DNA of 35,226 nt from Bdellovibrionales bacterium (GTDB lineage: Bacteria > Bdellovibrionota > UBA1018 > CAIMNF01), in NCBI GenBank assembly GCA_018969905.1, contig JAGWXK010000018.1, positions 1-35,226 of the forward strand, written 5' to 3'. The notes below the pieces were generated by a model. That model worked only from the letters and a program-made list of their open reading frames with translations, ran no database searches and was not told where the DNA came from. Numbering within the stretch: the stretch's first letter is position 1; each line of letters begins with the position of its first letter. The position numbers were made by a program, and so were the translations under genes. This document shows, in pieces, positions 17,110-26,340 of the stretch.

Positions 17110-18081
17110 TTATTGCCCTTTTTTCCATGAGAAACCATCTGTCGCCGCAACCAATGCCCTTGAAATGCCAGGCTCCCGCGATGAATGTCCCGCATCTGGG
17201 ATCATGAAAAATTTGGCCTCCGGCCAAGCAAGGTGCAAATCCCACGCAGTCGTTGCGGGGCAGACCACATCGTAGCGTCCCTGCACGATGACGGCCGGTA
17301 TCTTTCGGATCTTGTCCAAGTTATCGAGAATCCAGTTCTCGTGCTCGAAAAATCCCCGGTTGATAAAGTAATGACATTCAATACGGGCAAACTTGATTGC
17401 AAATTCAGGGTTCACAAGGGAATTCAGTGTTTCAGGTGACGTATACAGTCGGGCTGTGGCCATTTCCCAAGTCGTCCATGGAATCGCCGCCGCCAGGCGG
17501 ACAGCTTCGTTGGGATCGGTGAGGCGCTTGTAATAGGCTCTTACGAAATCATGGCGTTCAGTTTCGGGGATGTGATCCCGATACTGTGCCCACACATCCG
17601 GAAAAATGGAACTGGCGCCCTCCTGGTAAAACCAGTCGATCTCTTTTTTTCGGATCATGAAGATTCCCCGAAGCACGAGTTCCGTAACCCTTGGCGGGTG
17701 CAAAATCGCATAGGCCAAGGAAAGCGTACTGCCCCAGGACCCGCCGAAGACTTGCCAGGTGTGAAGCCCAAGATGCTCCCTCAGTTTTTCCATGTCCTCC
17801 ACTAATTTCCAGGTCGTATTTTCGTGAAGAGATGCGGCCGGAGTTGAATTGCCGGCACCTCGTTGATGGAAGAGAATGATGCGGTACAGGTCTGGATCAA
17901 AAAAACGCCGATCATCGGCCGAAGTCCCGCCTCCGGGGCCCCCGTGGACAAACACTACGGGTTTGCCCCCGGGGTTTCCACATTCCTCAAAATACAGGGA
18001 GTGGCCGTCACCGACCTCAAGACGAGCGGAGTGATAGGGTTCGATGGGGGGATAAAGCCAGGTTTGGGGATCTTGAATCAT
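17110..18081 (-). CDS. pip: Proline iminopeptidase (alpha/beta hydrolase, family S33)
   Basis: Removes N-terminal proline from peptides. The 323-residue protein has the oxyanion segment His-Gly-Gly-Pro-Gly-Gly-Gly (46-52), Asp-Gln-Arg-Gly-like His-Gln-Arg-Gly-Ala-Gly-Asn-Ser (72-79), nucleophile Gly-Gly-Ser-Trp-Gly with Ser115, catalytic Asp271 in Gly-Arg-Tyr-Asp-Val-Val-Cys-Pro, and His299 in Asp-Ala-Gly-His. The cap domain has the Pro-Trp-x-x-Trp-Glu motif typical of Pip. The length is typical. No signal peptide, so it is cytoplasmic. It is the last gene of an operon with ROK and PilZ genes, and its ATG overlaps the PilZ stop by four bases. Confidence 0.93.
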   Translation of the reverse strand: MIQDPQTWLYPPIEPYHSARLEVGDGHSLYFEECGNPGGKPVVFVHGGPGGGTSADDRRFFDPDLYRIILFHQRGAGNSTPAASLHENTTWKLVEDMEKLREHLGLHTWQVFGGSWGSTLSLAYAILHPPRVTELVLRGIFMIRKKEIDWFYQEGASSIFPDVWAQYRDHIPETERHDFVRAYYKRLTDPNEAVRLAAAIPWTTWEMATARLYTSPETLNSLVNPEFAIKFARIECHYFINRGFFEHENWILDNLDKIRKIPAVIVQGRYDVVCPATTAWDLHLAWPEAKFFMIPDAGHSSREPGISRALVAATDGFSWKKGQ

Positions 18082-18773
18082 TTCTTTTTCACCTTTTGGA
18101 AAAAATCATGGAGGGCTTCCATGAGAAACTGTTTGATCTCGATGTGCAGGGCTTCATTTAGGCCATGGAAACGGCAGCCGGCGGATTCTTTGAGACGTGT
18201 GGTGATCCGCACCCCGAAGTCGGGGGATTGAATTTTTTTTCCAGAAAGAATCAGGGAGCATCCATCCAAGACATGGATCGAGCGGGAGAGAGACTCCGGA
18301 ATTGCCACTCTTGCGCCACTGGTGCTGAGGTCCAGTACTGGAAAAGTCCCGTGGTGAGTTTTGAGTTTTCCTGCGCCTGGCTCAAGAGGAACGCGGAGCG
18401 CTGCCCTTCTTTGATTTTTGAAAAACTGTACGGGAGTTCGATACTGGAAGGTTTCATCAGGAAGTCTTCGAACCAGCTCGCATTTGAAAAGAACCGGGAA
18501 GGAAACCAAATTCACCTTGAAGAATGCCCTGATTCCGGTTTTTTCACCGGATTTCAGAAAAAACTCGCGGGTCAGTTCGGACCATTCCACGGTGAACAAT
18601 TTCTTGGCTTCATTCCATTCGATGATTTTTCCTTTGGCGACGGAAGGATGATTCTCAAGTGTCACCTCCGCAGGATGGGTGAGGCGCTGCAATTCCAGAA
18701 TGATCCTCTTGATCTCCTGGCCCTCATCAACCCGTACGAAAGTCGGTGCCTGGTGGACCTTGCGCGAAGTCAT
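18078..18773 (-). CDS. PilZ-domain protein (candidate c-di-GMP receptor)
   Basis: Using the ATG at 18773, which overlaps the ROK stop by four bases, the product has 231 residues. The N-terminal half (about 10-110) is beta-rich, like the YcgR-type domain that precedes PilZ in flagellar brake proteins. The PilZ domain follows, with Arg-Arg-Ala-Ala-Leu-Arg (122-127, RxxxR) and Asp-Leu-Ser-Thr-Ser-Gly (148-153, DxSxxG), both c-di-GMP contacts and both intact. A short basic tail ends the protein. The open frame extends upstream to 18890, but that part overlaps the kinase gene and has no PilZ features. The target system is unknown. Confidence 0.82.
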   Translation of the reverse strand: MTSRKVHQAPTFVRVDEGQEIKRIILELQRLTHPAEVTLENHPSVAKGKIIEWNEAKKLFTVEWSELTREFFLKSGEKTGIRAFFKVNLVSFPVLFKCELVRRLPDETFQYRTPVQFFKNQRRAALRVPLEPGAGKLKTHHGTFPVLDLSTSGARVAIPESLSRSIHVLDGCSLILSGKKIQSPDFGVRITTRLKESAGCRFHGLNEALHIEIKQFLMEALHDFFQKVKKK

Positions 18774-19771
18774 GGTGCACTCCCGGGGTCTCGGGAGGAT
18801 TGAAAGGCAAGAAAGGCTGCACCCAAGGCCCCGGCGGCATCCCCAAGCGAGTTCTTTAGAATTGCCGGCGGATCGGAGGTCAGAAAACAACCCTCACTCA
18901 AACGAGTTTCCAGTCCCTCGTAGATCTGGTCCTCAAGGCTGATCCCCCCTCCGAGAACCATCAGGTGGGGATCCAGAACGTTCGAGAGGTTTGATAAGAG
19001 GTGCAAGAGGTCCTGTTTGTATCCCTCCACAGCGGAACGAGCATAGGGGTCGTTGTTTTCGGAGCGGGCGAAAATCTGTTTTCCTGGGACGGGAGTTTCA
19101 GGATGAGCCCTGATCCGGTAGGAGTGCTCGAGTCCGGGGCCGGATAGAAACTGTTCGGCACATCCTGATTTGCCACAATAACAGGAGCGATCCGCAGGTC
19201 TCAATCCCATGTGACCGATTTCTCCTGCTCCCCCGCGTCTACCGCGGATCAATTTCCCGTTCATGATGATTCCACCACCCACACCTGTGCCCAATGTGAT
19301 TCCTACCATGCAGAGGTCGGAAACCGAGACCTTATTCTTCAGCGACCATTGCCTTCCTGCCCCGAAATTTGCCTCAGCAAGGGCAAAGCAGTTTGCATCG
19401 TTTTCAAAAACCATCGGTCCATCAAATGGGATTGCGCGCCTGAACTCGGAACGCAAATCAAGGTCCTTCAGAAATGGAATGCTTCCTTGGGCCATGACCT
19501 GAAGACCGGGATGAATCGATCCTGGAAGTCCGATCCCGATGCCCTTCAAGGCTTCAAGTGAAATCTTTGAATGACCAAGGGTCTCCTCCACGACACTTTT
19601 CAATCCGGTGAGGAAGGATTCAAGTCCATGATTCCTCTCCGTGGGAACCCGTTTGCTAAACAGAACTTTGAAGTCCTCAAACGAATTCGGAGCCTTCAAG
19701 GTAAGAACGCTTGCCTCGGTTTTGGTTCCGCCAATGTCAATTCCAAGGTAATGGTGAAGCATAGGGAGCAT
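18770..19771 (-). CDS. ROK-family sugar kinase (glucokinase/fructokinase type)
   Basis: This 333-residue product counts from the ATG at 19771; a second ATG lies three codons later. The ATP-binding Asp-Ile-Gly-Gly-Thr-Lys-Thr-Glu is at about residue 11. Glu-Asn-Asp-Ala-Asn-Cys holds the catalytic base, Gly-Thr-Gly-Val-Gly-Gly-Gly is the phosphate loop, and Glu-Ile-Gly-His-Met plus Cys-Tyr-Cys-Gly-Lys-Ser-Gly-Cys-Ala-Glu form the zinc site that defines ROK. No DNA-binding domain precedes it, so it is a kinase rather than a repressor. Substrate may be glucose, fructose or N-acetylhexosamine. First gene of the ROK-PilZ-Pip operon. Confidence 0.88.
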   Translation of the reverse strand: MLPMLHHYLGIDIGGTKTEASVLTLKAPNSFEDFKVLFSKRVPTERNHGLESFLTGLKSVVEETLGHSKISLEALKGIGIGLPGSIHPGLQVMAQGSIPFLKDLDLRSEFRRAIPFDGPMVFENDANCFALAEANFGAGRQWSLKNKVSVSDLCMVGITLGTGVGGGIIMNGKLIRGRRGGAGEIGHMGLRPADRSCYCGKSGCAEQFLSGPGLEHSYRIRAHPETPVPGKQIFARSENNDPYARSAVEGYKQDLLHLLSNLSNVLDPHLMVLGGGISLEDQIYEGLETRLSEGCFLTSDPPAILKNSLGDAAGALGAAFLAFQSSRDPGSAP

Positions 19772-19971
19772 GATAGACGATCTTGCATTTCTTCGAACAA
19801 AAAACCAAAAGGAATTCGAGGTTTTGCCCTCCTGTGAGGATCCTGAGGGCAAGCAAAGAGTCCAGATTGTTGAATCTAAAGGAATTTTTATTGGAAGGGT
19901 TCGGGCCTGAAGGAGTCTCTGGACAGAATCCTTACATTTTTCTAGCATTTCTCACTTCACGGGAGTGTGGT

Positions 19972-21120
19972 GTGAAATTTCGAATTCTGGCGTTTCGTTT
20001 GTTTTTGCTGTTCATGTTTTTTGAAGTCCGGCAGGCATTCTCTGCGGAGTTTGCATTGCGGAGACTTTCGGATCAGGAGATTCCCCAATTTCAAATTGAT
20101 GATTCCGCTTTAGGATCAGATGAGGCCGGATCCCGTGAATTGTTCGAATTGGCGTTGCGCAGGCAGGTTCCACTTTGCGGTCGGCTGAGTGAATCCTGGG
20201 ATTTTGCAGGCGTAAAGGTTTCCCAATCCCGCTGGTGTCGCGACACGATTCGTTGGTTTCTTGCACAGTTGGAGAGCGGGTTCATGCTAAATGATGTTTT
20301 TCAAAAAGCACGTGCCGAGCTCCAATGGTTTGAGTCAACCGGGAAGCCGGGTACTCGCGAAGTTCAGTTTACCGGATATTATTTTCCGGTTTATCGCGCA
20401 AAGCTTTTGCCTGACGATGTTTACAAATTTCCGGTTTATCGGGCTCCTTCGGATCTGGTTCGCCCTTATTTTTCGCGCGCTCAAATCGACGAAGGAGGTG
20501 CCATTCGCGGACGTGGTCTTGAGATCGCGTATCTCGACAATCCCGTGGATCCCTACATCCTTCAGGTTCAGGGGTCTGGTGCGCTCTTGTTGGATTCAGT
20601 GAACGGGGGCACTTTCCGTTGGATCTTGAATTATGCCGCGGATAACGGTCGTCCGTACTCTTCGCTGGGCCGGGCAATGCGACTTGCGGGTATCGCAGAA
20701 GAATTCATCAATCTTCAAGGGATCAAGCGGTATTTTACCGAGCTTCACCCGGAGAAGTGGTCACGGTTTGCAAATCAAAATGAAAGTTATGTTTTTTTCA
20801 AAAGGGATGAGGAAGGGCCATACGGATTTTCGGGAGTGGTTCTCACACCAAAACATTCCATTGCCGTGGATAGAAACGTGTTTCCGATGGGGGCCGTTGG
20901 ATTGATTGAGACCGAGCGACCGGATCAAGTCGAGGGGGATCAGGCGATCAGTTGGAAGCGATTTGCCCAATTTGTGGTAGCCCAGGACACAGGGGGAGCA
21001 ATCAAGACTCCCGGCCGGGTGGATGTGTTTTGGGGAGAGGGGCCCTATGCCGAGGTGGCTGCAGGCCGGACAGACCGGTTGGGTCGTCTGTTCTTTATGC
21101 TGGTTCCCCCGAAGCAGTAA
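19972..21120 (+). CDS. mltA: Membrane-bound lytic murein transglycosylase A (MltA)
   Basis: Cleaves peptidoglycan glycan strands to 1,6-anhydro products. The frame opens at 19783, but a GTG at 19972 with GGGAG upstream begins a basic, hydrophobic signal sequence, giving 382 residues. The MltA barrel domain shows Phe-Thr-Gly-Tyr-Tyr-Phe-Pro-Val near residue 128, and Tyr-Ile-Leu-Gln-Val-Gln-Gly-Ser-Gly. The C-terminal 3D domain has Ala-Gln-Asp-Thr-Gly-Gly-Ala-Ile-Lys (Asp339) and Gly-Arg-Val-Asp-Val-Phe-Trp-Gly (Asp351), covering the conserved catalytic Asp. No lipobox is visible, unlike E. coli MltA, so it may be secreted or tethered by its signal. Confidence 0.9.
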   Translation: MKFRILAFRLFLLFMFFEVRQAFSAEFALRRLSDQEIPQFQIDDSALGSDEAGSRELFELALRRQVPLCGRLSESWDFAGVKVSQSRWCRDTIRWFLAQLESGFMLNDVFQKARAELQWFESTGKPGTREVQFTGYYFPVYRAKLLPDDVYKFPVYRAPSDLVRPYFSRAQIDEGGAIRGRGLEIAYLDNPVDPYILQVQGSGALLLDSVNGGTFRWILNYAADNGRPYSSLGRAMRLAGIAEEFINLQGIKRYFTELHPEKWSRFANQNESYVFFKRDEEGPYGFSGVVLTPKHSIAVDRNVFPMGAVGLIETERPDQVEGDQAISWKRFAQFVVAQDTGGAIKTPGRVDVFWGEGPYAEVAAGRTDRLGRLFFMLVPPKQ

Positions 21121-21199
21121 TTCTTTTCAGAGCCTTGTGCCTGGTGCATGGAGAATATGAGACGAACGGGCATTCTCGCCACAATCAGTTTGACTTTCG

Positions 21200-21796
21200 C
21201 TAGGGGATTCCATCCTCAAGGGAAAGAAGGCGCGGAGAAGCCAAAAATTCATCCTTTGGATCAGGTCGGATTTTGGTCTGTTTGTCCAGACCTGCGATCA
21301 GGCTTCGTACTCCGTAAAACTCACTTCCCCAGTTGATCAGCTTTGACCAGCAAAGGTCTTTCCAGAACTTACCCACCCGTTTTTCGTGTTTTTTTGCGCC
21401 CGTGATCATGATGGCGACCCTGCCCGCAAGCACCCGCAAAAAGTCAGCAAGATTTTTTCGATCCTGCGCCTTAATCAGGAGGTGAATCTTTCCTCCTTCC
21501 ACGTTTGCCCTGTATACACGGATTTTGTATCGCTCGGCATACACATAAATTCTGGAGGAGACTCGAGCGCGGTTGCTTCGATGCCCCAAGGACCATAGTC
21601 CCCGGGCGCGATCCGAACTCAGGCAAAGATGAATTGGGGCATGAGTCTCGAAGGGACGTTTGGTCTTTCGTTTTCCTCTTGATTCCGCACCCCCATGGGA
21701 GCGTCGGGGGTGAAACATGTCCTTGATTCTGCGTTGTTCCGGAGTTCCCGGTGGCAGAATGTCTGCAATATTTCTTTGAATTCCCGTCCCTGTCAT
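21200..21796 (-). CDS. RayT/TnpA_REP-like protein with degenerate HUH and Tyr motifs
   Basis: This 198-residue basic protein has Arg-Pro-Phe-Glu-Thr-His-Ala-Pro-Ile-His-Leu near residue 47, then Tyr-Lys-Ile-Arg-Val-Tyr before Gly-Gly-Lys-Ile-His-Leu-Leu-Ile (101-108), and Phe-Trp-Lys-Asp-Leu-Cys-Trp (144-150). This is the order of IS200-type Y1 transposases of the REP-associated (RayT) group. In active members the HUH motif is His-x-His; here the first His is Lys. The Trp-x-Asp-x-Tyr region has Cys-Trp where I would expect the Tyr pattern. A domesticated or decaying transposase is likely. The start is uncertain: 21796 sits only about six bases from the predicted transcription start. Confidence 0.6.
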   Translation of the reverse strand: MTGTGIQRNIADILPPGTPEQRRIKDMFHPRRSHGGAESRGKRKTKRPFETHAPIHLCLSSDRARGLWSLGHRSNRARVSSRIYVYAERYKIRVYRANVEGGKIHLLIKAQDRKNLADFLRVLAGRVAIMITGAKKHEKRVGKFWKDLCWSKLINWGSEFYGVRSLIAGLDKQTKIRPDPKDEFLASPRLLSLEDGIP

Positions 21797-21808
21797 AAAG
21801 TTTAATTT

Positions 21809-21838
21809 ATTCTAAAAATAACGCTGGGGCAATGTCAT
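21809..21838 (-). promoter_or_regulatory. Predicted promoter of the RayT-like gene
   Basis: On the minus strand ATGACA (-35, 21833-21838) and TAGAAT (-10, 21809-21814) have an 18-bp spacer inside an AT-rich stretch. The predicted start near 21802 would make a nearly leaderless mRNA for the ATG at 21796, or a leader of about 80 bases for the ATG at 21718. Confidence 0.4.
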
Positions 21839-21885
21839 TTTACGAATTTTTTTTTGAACAATCAGAGGGCGGGACGGAGTTTTGA

Positions 21886-23124
<1,239 letters not shown>

Positions 23125-23128
23125 GATC

Positions 23129-23605
23129 ATGAAGAAAACTTTGATTTTGACATTGATGATTGCCTTCCTTTTTGTGCTTTCAGGTGCGACGTCCTTTTCG
23201 GCGGATCCGTCGAATCCTGTAGGCGCCCCCCCGGTTTTTGCTCCCGGACAGAGTGTGCCCGCCCACACGGCTGGGGCGGTGACGGCCGAAGCGACCGCCC
23301 CCTCGACAGCACAGCAGCCTAGCGTGTTCGGAATGCTTCCGTTCATGTTGGTGATGTTTGCTGCCATGTATTTCCTGATGATCCGTCCGCAACAAAAAAG
23401 AATGAAGGAACATCAGAGCCTGATCTCCGGATTGAAGAACGGGGATGAGGTGGTAACCTCGGCTGGAATCATCGGTACGATCGCAGGAATGAGCGAAAAA
23501 GTTGTGACTCTGGAGGTTTCCAAGAATGTCCAACTGAAGATCCTGAAGAGTCAGGTGAATCAAGTTGTGAAGGGCCAGATTCAGGACATTCAGAACAACG
23601 CTTGA
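23129..23605 (+). CDS. yajC: Preprotein translocase accessory subunit YajC
   Basis: The 158-residue product is longer than E. coli YajC (110) because an N-terminal signal-like helix and an Ala/Pro/Thr-rich linker (about 25-65) come first. Then follow the usual membrane helix (about 70-86) and the diagnostic Ile-Arg-Pro-Gln-Gln-Lys-Arg. The cytoplasmic domain has Gly-Asp-Glu-Val-Val-Thr-Ser-Ala-Gly-Ile-Ile-Gly. YajC associates with SecDF at the inner membrane. It begins four bases after tgt, and secD follows 32 bp later. The extra N-terminal segment suggests a second membrane helix or a cleaved signal. Confidence 0.92.
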   Translation: MKKTLILTLMIAFLFVLSGATSFSADPSNPVGAPPVFAPGQSVPAHTAGAVTAEATAPSTAQQPSVFGMLPFMLVMFAAMYFLMIRPQQKRMKEHQSLISGLKNGDEVVTSAGIIGTIAGMSEKVVTLEVSKNVQLKILKSQVNQVVKGQIQDIQNNA

Positions 23606-23637
23606 TTGCGTAATATCCGGCTTTTGAGGGAGAGAGC

Positions 23638-25338
23638 ATGAATAAAAAATGGTGGTTTAAGTTTTCCTTTTTGATCCTTGTAACCCTGATTTCCGGCTTG
23701 ATGGTGCTTCCCACCTTTACCCGGATGAATCCGGAGAAGCTTCCGTTTTCAAGAAAGATCAATTTGGGGCTTGATCTCCAGGGTGGCCTTTATCTGGTCA
23801 TGGGAGTGGACTTTAACAAGGTTTTCAAGGAAATCACTGATCGCCAAATGACTTCTCTTGTCGAGCGGTTCAAGGATAAAAACCTACTGGCACTCGAGTC
23901 GAAGTTGCGTCTTGAGGGCGTTCCCCAGGATGACCCCAGGATCCAAATCCGGATTGGCGTAAACCAGAAAAAAGACGCGATTGAACTCGTGAACAAGGAT
24001 TTCCCAAACCTTCGCCTTACGGACGATAAGGGTGAAAATCTTGAGTTCGGGCTGAGCAATGATTATCGGAATGACATTCGCGATAAGACAGTCAACCAGA
24101 GCATTGAAGTAATCCGGAACCGGATCGACGAATTTGGAGTTGCGGAACCACAGATCTCCTCACAGGGTTCTGATCGGGTCGTGGTGGAACTTCCAGGAAT
24201 CAAGGATGTGGATCGTGCAAAGGACCTGATCGGCCGGACAGCCAAACTCGAATTCAAAATGGTCGATGAGGAGGCGCTCAAGACGGTTGTGCTTCCCGAG
24301 TTGATTGCACAGATTGAGAAGGAGAAAAACATTTCTTTCAAGGAGGGTGAGGAAGGGAAGTTTTCGGATTATGTGAGACAGATCAATGAAGCCGCAAAAG
24401 GGAAAATTCCCGAAGGGTCGGAGATCGCGTTTGAGAAATCCGAGACCGCGAGAGTTCCCCTTCTACTGAAGTCCAAGGCGGAGGTGACTGGAAATGACCT
24501 TCAGGACGCACAGGTGAGCTTCAACCAGGAGTCCCAGCGGCCCGAGGTTGCTTTTGAACTGAACCCCAAAGGTGCAGTGACTTTTGAGAAACTCACCGAA
24601 GAAAATGTTGGGAAACGTCTTGCCATCGTTCTTGACGGAATTGTCCACTCCGCGCCGAACATCAATTCAAAAATCGGGGCTCGTGGCGTGATTACCACCG
24701 GTCGCGGTGGGTACGATGAAGCCCTGCGTGAGTCCAAGGATCTTGCGATCGTTCTTCGGGCGGGAGCACTTCCGGCCCAGCTTGAGCTCATGGAGCAGCG
24801 AGTGGTCGGACCCAGTCTTGGGGCAGACTCCGTGAGCAAGGGAGCCTTTGCCAGCATTCTCGGTATTCTTGCGGTGTTTTTGCTTACTGCGGTCTATTAC
24901 AGGATTTCAGGAATGATCGCAGTGGCGTCTCTTATGCTGAATGTCATGTTGGTCCTTGCGATCCTGGTCTGGCTTGAAGCGACTCTGACTCTTCCCGGGA
25001 TTGCGGGGATTGCCCTTACCGTGGGAATTGCGGTTGACTCGAACGTCGTGATTTACGAGCGGATCCGCGAGGAATTAGGCATCGGGAAGCCGATCGGTGC
25101 GGCGGTTGAGGCCGGATTTGACAAGGCGTTCAAGACGATCCTTGATGCGAACGTGGCGAATGGAATTGCTGCCATTATCCTCATGATGTACGGATCTGGT
25201 CCTGTGAAGGGCTTCGCAGTCACAATGATCATCGGAATCATCACAACTTTGTTTACCGCGGTATTCGTTTGTCGTGTGCTGTTTGATTTCTATCTGAGGC
25301 GCATGGAAGAGCAAAACGCGAAAACTTTGAGCATTTAA
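23638..25338 (+). CDS. secD: Protein translocase subunit SecD
   Basis: Uses the proton gradient to pull secreted proteins through SecYEG. The 566-residue protein has one N-terminal membrane helix and then Leu-Gly-Leu-Asp-Leu-Gln-Gly-Gly-Leu-Tyr. The large periplasmic P1 domain includes Ile-Arg-Asn-Arg-Ile-Asp-Glu-Phe-Gly-Val-Ala-Glu-Pro and Val-Val-Glu-Leu-Pro-Gly-Ile. Five C-terminal helices contain Val-Gly-Pro-Ser-Leu-Gly-Ala-Asp-Ser and Val-Gly-Ile-Ala-Val-Asp-Ser-Asn-Val-Val-Ile-Tyr-Glu-Arg, the helix-4 signature with the proton-relay Asp. GAGGGAGAG precedes the ATG. Confidence 0.97.
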   Translation: MNKKWWFKFSFLILVTLISGLMVLPTFTRMNPEKLPFSRKINLGLDLQGGLYLVMGVDFNKVFKEITDRQMTSLVERFKDKNLLALESKLRLEGVPQDDPRIQIRIGVNQKKDAIELVNKDFPNLRLTDDKGENLEFGLSNDYRNDIRDKTVNQSIEVIRNRIDEFGVAEPQISSQGSDRVVVELPGIKDVDRAKDLIGRTAKLEFKMVDEEALKTVVLPELIAQIEKEKNISFKEGEEGKFSDYVRQINEAAKGKIPEGSEIAFEKSETARVPLLLKSKAEVTGNDLQDAQVSFNQESQRPEVAFELNPKGAVTFEKLTEENVGKRLAIVLDGIVHSAPNINSKIGARGVITTGRGGYDEALRESKDLAIVLRAGALPAQLELMEQRVVGPSLGADSVSKGAFASILGILAVFLLTAVYYRISGMIAVASLMLNVMLVLAILVWLEATLTLPGIAGIALTVGIAVDSNVVIYERIREELGIGKPIGAAVEAGFDKAFKTILDANVANGIAAIILMMYGSGPVKGFAVTMIIGIITTLFTAVFVCRVLFDFYLRRMEEQNAKTLSI

Positions 25339-25362
25339 TCATCATTTGAAGGAAAGAACCCA

Positions 25363-26334
25363 ATGTTTCACTTGATCAGACCTGACTCAAAAATTGATTT
25401 TGTTGGCAAAAGATTTCTTTGGATTGGCCTTTCGGTAGTGACGATCATTGCGACGTTCGTGCTGTTTTTTACCAAGGGGCTGAACTACGGAATCGACTTT
25501 ACGGGTGGAGCCGAGGTGAAAGTGAAGGTGCCCGTTTCCTGGGATATCGGCAAGGTAAGGGCAACCCTGGAAAAAGGAAACCTTACGGGATTGAAAATTC
25601 TCTCTTTGGGCGACCCGAAAGACAGCGAGTTCATGATTCGCGCACAGGAGGAGGGCAAGGACTTGAGTCTTGTGGTGAAGAAGATTGGCGATTCTCTGGG
25701 GTCCGAATTGAAACCAGGGGAGTTTGAGATCAAGTCCGCCGATATCGTAGGACCATCAGCCGGGGGACTGCTCCGGAAGAACGGTTTCCTTGCGATGTTT
25801 TATGCACTTCTTGCAATTCTGCTCTATGTGGCAATCCGGTTTGATTTCAGATACGCGCCTGGGGCCATTCTCGCTCTTTTTCATGATGCCATCATCGTGA
25901 TAGGGATCTTTATCCTGACGGGAAAGGAGTTTGATCTCACCGTACTTGCGGCAGTTCTTGCCTTGATCGGGTACTCCAACAACGATACGATCATCGTCTT
26001 TGACCGGGTTCGTGAGACGTTGAAGCTGAATCCCTCCCTCCCGATTGAAGAAGTGGTGAACCAATCCATCAATCAGACTCTCGGGCGTACCATCATGACT
26101 TCGCTTGCAACCTTTGTTTCGGTTGCGATGCTCTGGGCTTTCGGGGGCCATGTTCTTGAGCCGTTCTCGTTTGCGTTGATGTGCGGGATCGTGGTTGGGA
26201 CTTATTCCTCGATTTTCATCGCCTCTTCAATGATGATCGTTCTCACTCACTATCGTGAGTCCAGGTCAAGACGAGGTTCAGGGAAAAAACCCCGAGAGGT
26301 TAAGCTTTCTCCTGAGGCCCATATCGGGATCTGA
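25363..26334 (+). CDS. secF: Protein translocase subunit SecF
   Basis: Partner of SecD. The 323-residue protein has six membrane helices. After the first comes Leu-Asn-Tyr-Gly-Ile-Asp-Phe-Thr-Gly-Gly, a short periplasmic domain, then Val-Gly-Pro-Ser-Ala-Gly (equivalent of the SecD motif). Helix 4 has Ile-Gly-Tyr-Ser-Asn-Asn-Asp-Thr-Ile-Ile-Val-Phe-Asp-Arg-Val-Arg-Glu; the common form is Tyr-Ser-Ile-Asn-Asp-Thr, so Ile is replaced by Asn. A basic tail ends the protein. GAAGGAAAG lies before the ATG, 24 bp after secD. Confidence 0.97.
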   Translation: MFHLIRPDSKIDFVGKRFLWIGLSVVTIIATFVLFFTKGLNYGIDFTGGAEVKVKVPVSWDIGKVRATLEKGNLTGLKILSLGDPKDSEFMIRAQEEGKDLSLVVKKIGDSLGSELKPGEFEIKSADIVGPSAGGLLRKNGFLAMFYALLAILLYVAIRFDFRYAPGAILALFHDAIIVIGIFILTGKEFDLTVLAAVLALIGYSNNDTIIVFDRVRETLKLNPSLPIEEVVNQSINQTLGRTIMTSLATFVSVAMLWAFGGHVLEPFSFALMCGIVVGTYSSIFIASSMMIVLTHYRESRSRRGSGKKPREVKLSPEAHIGI

Positions 26335-26340
26335 TCCAGA

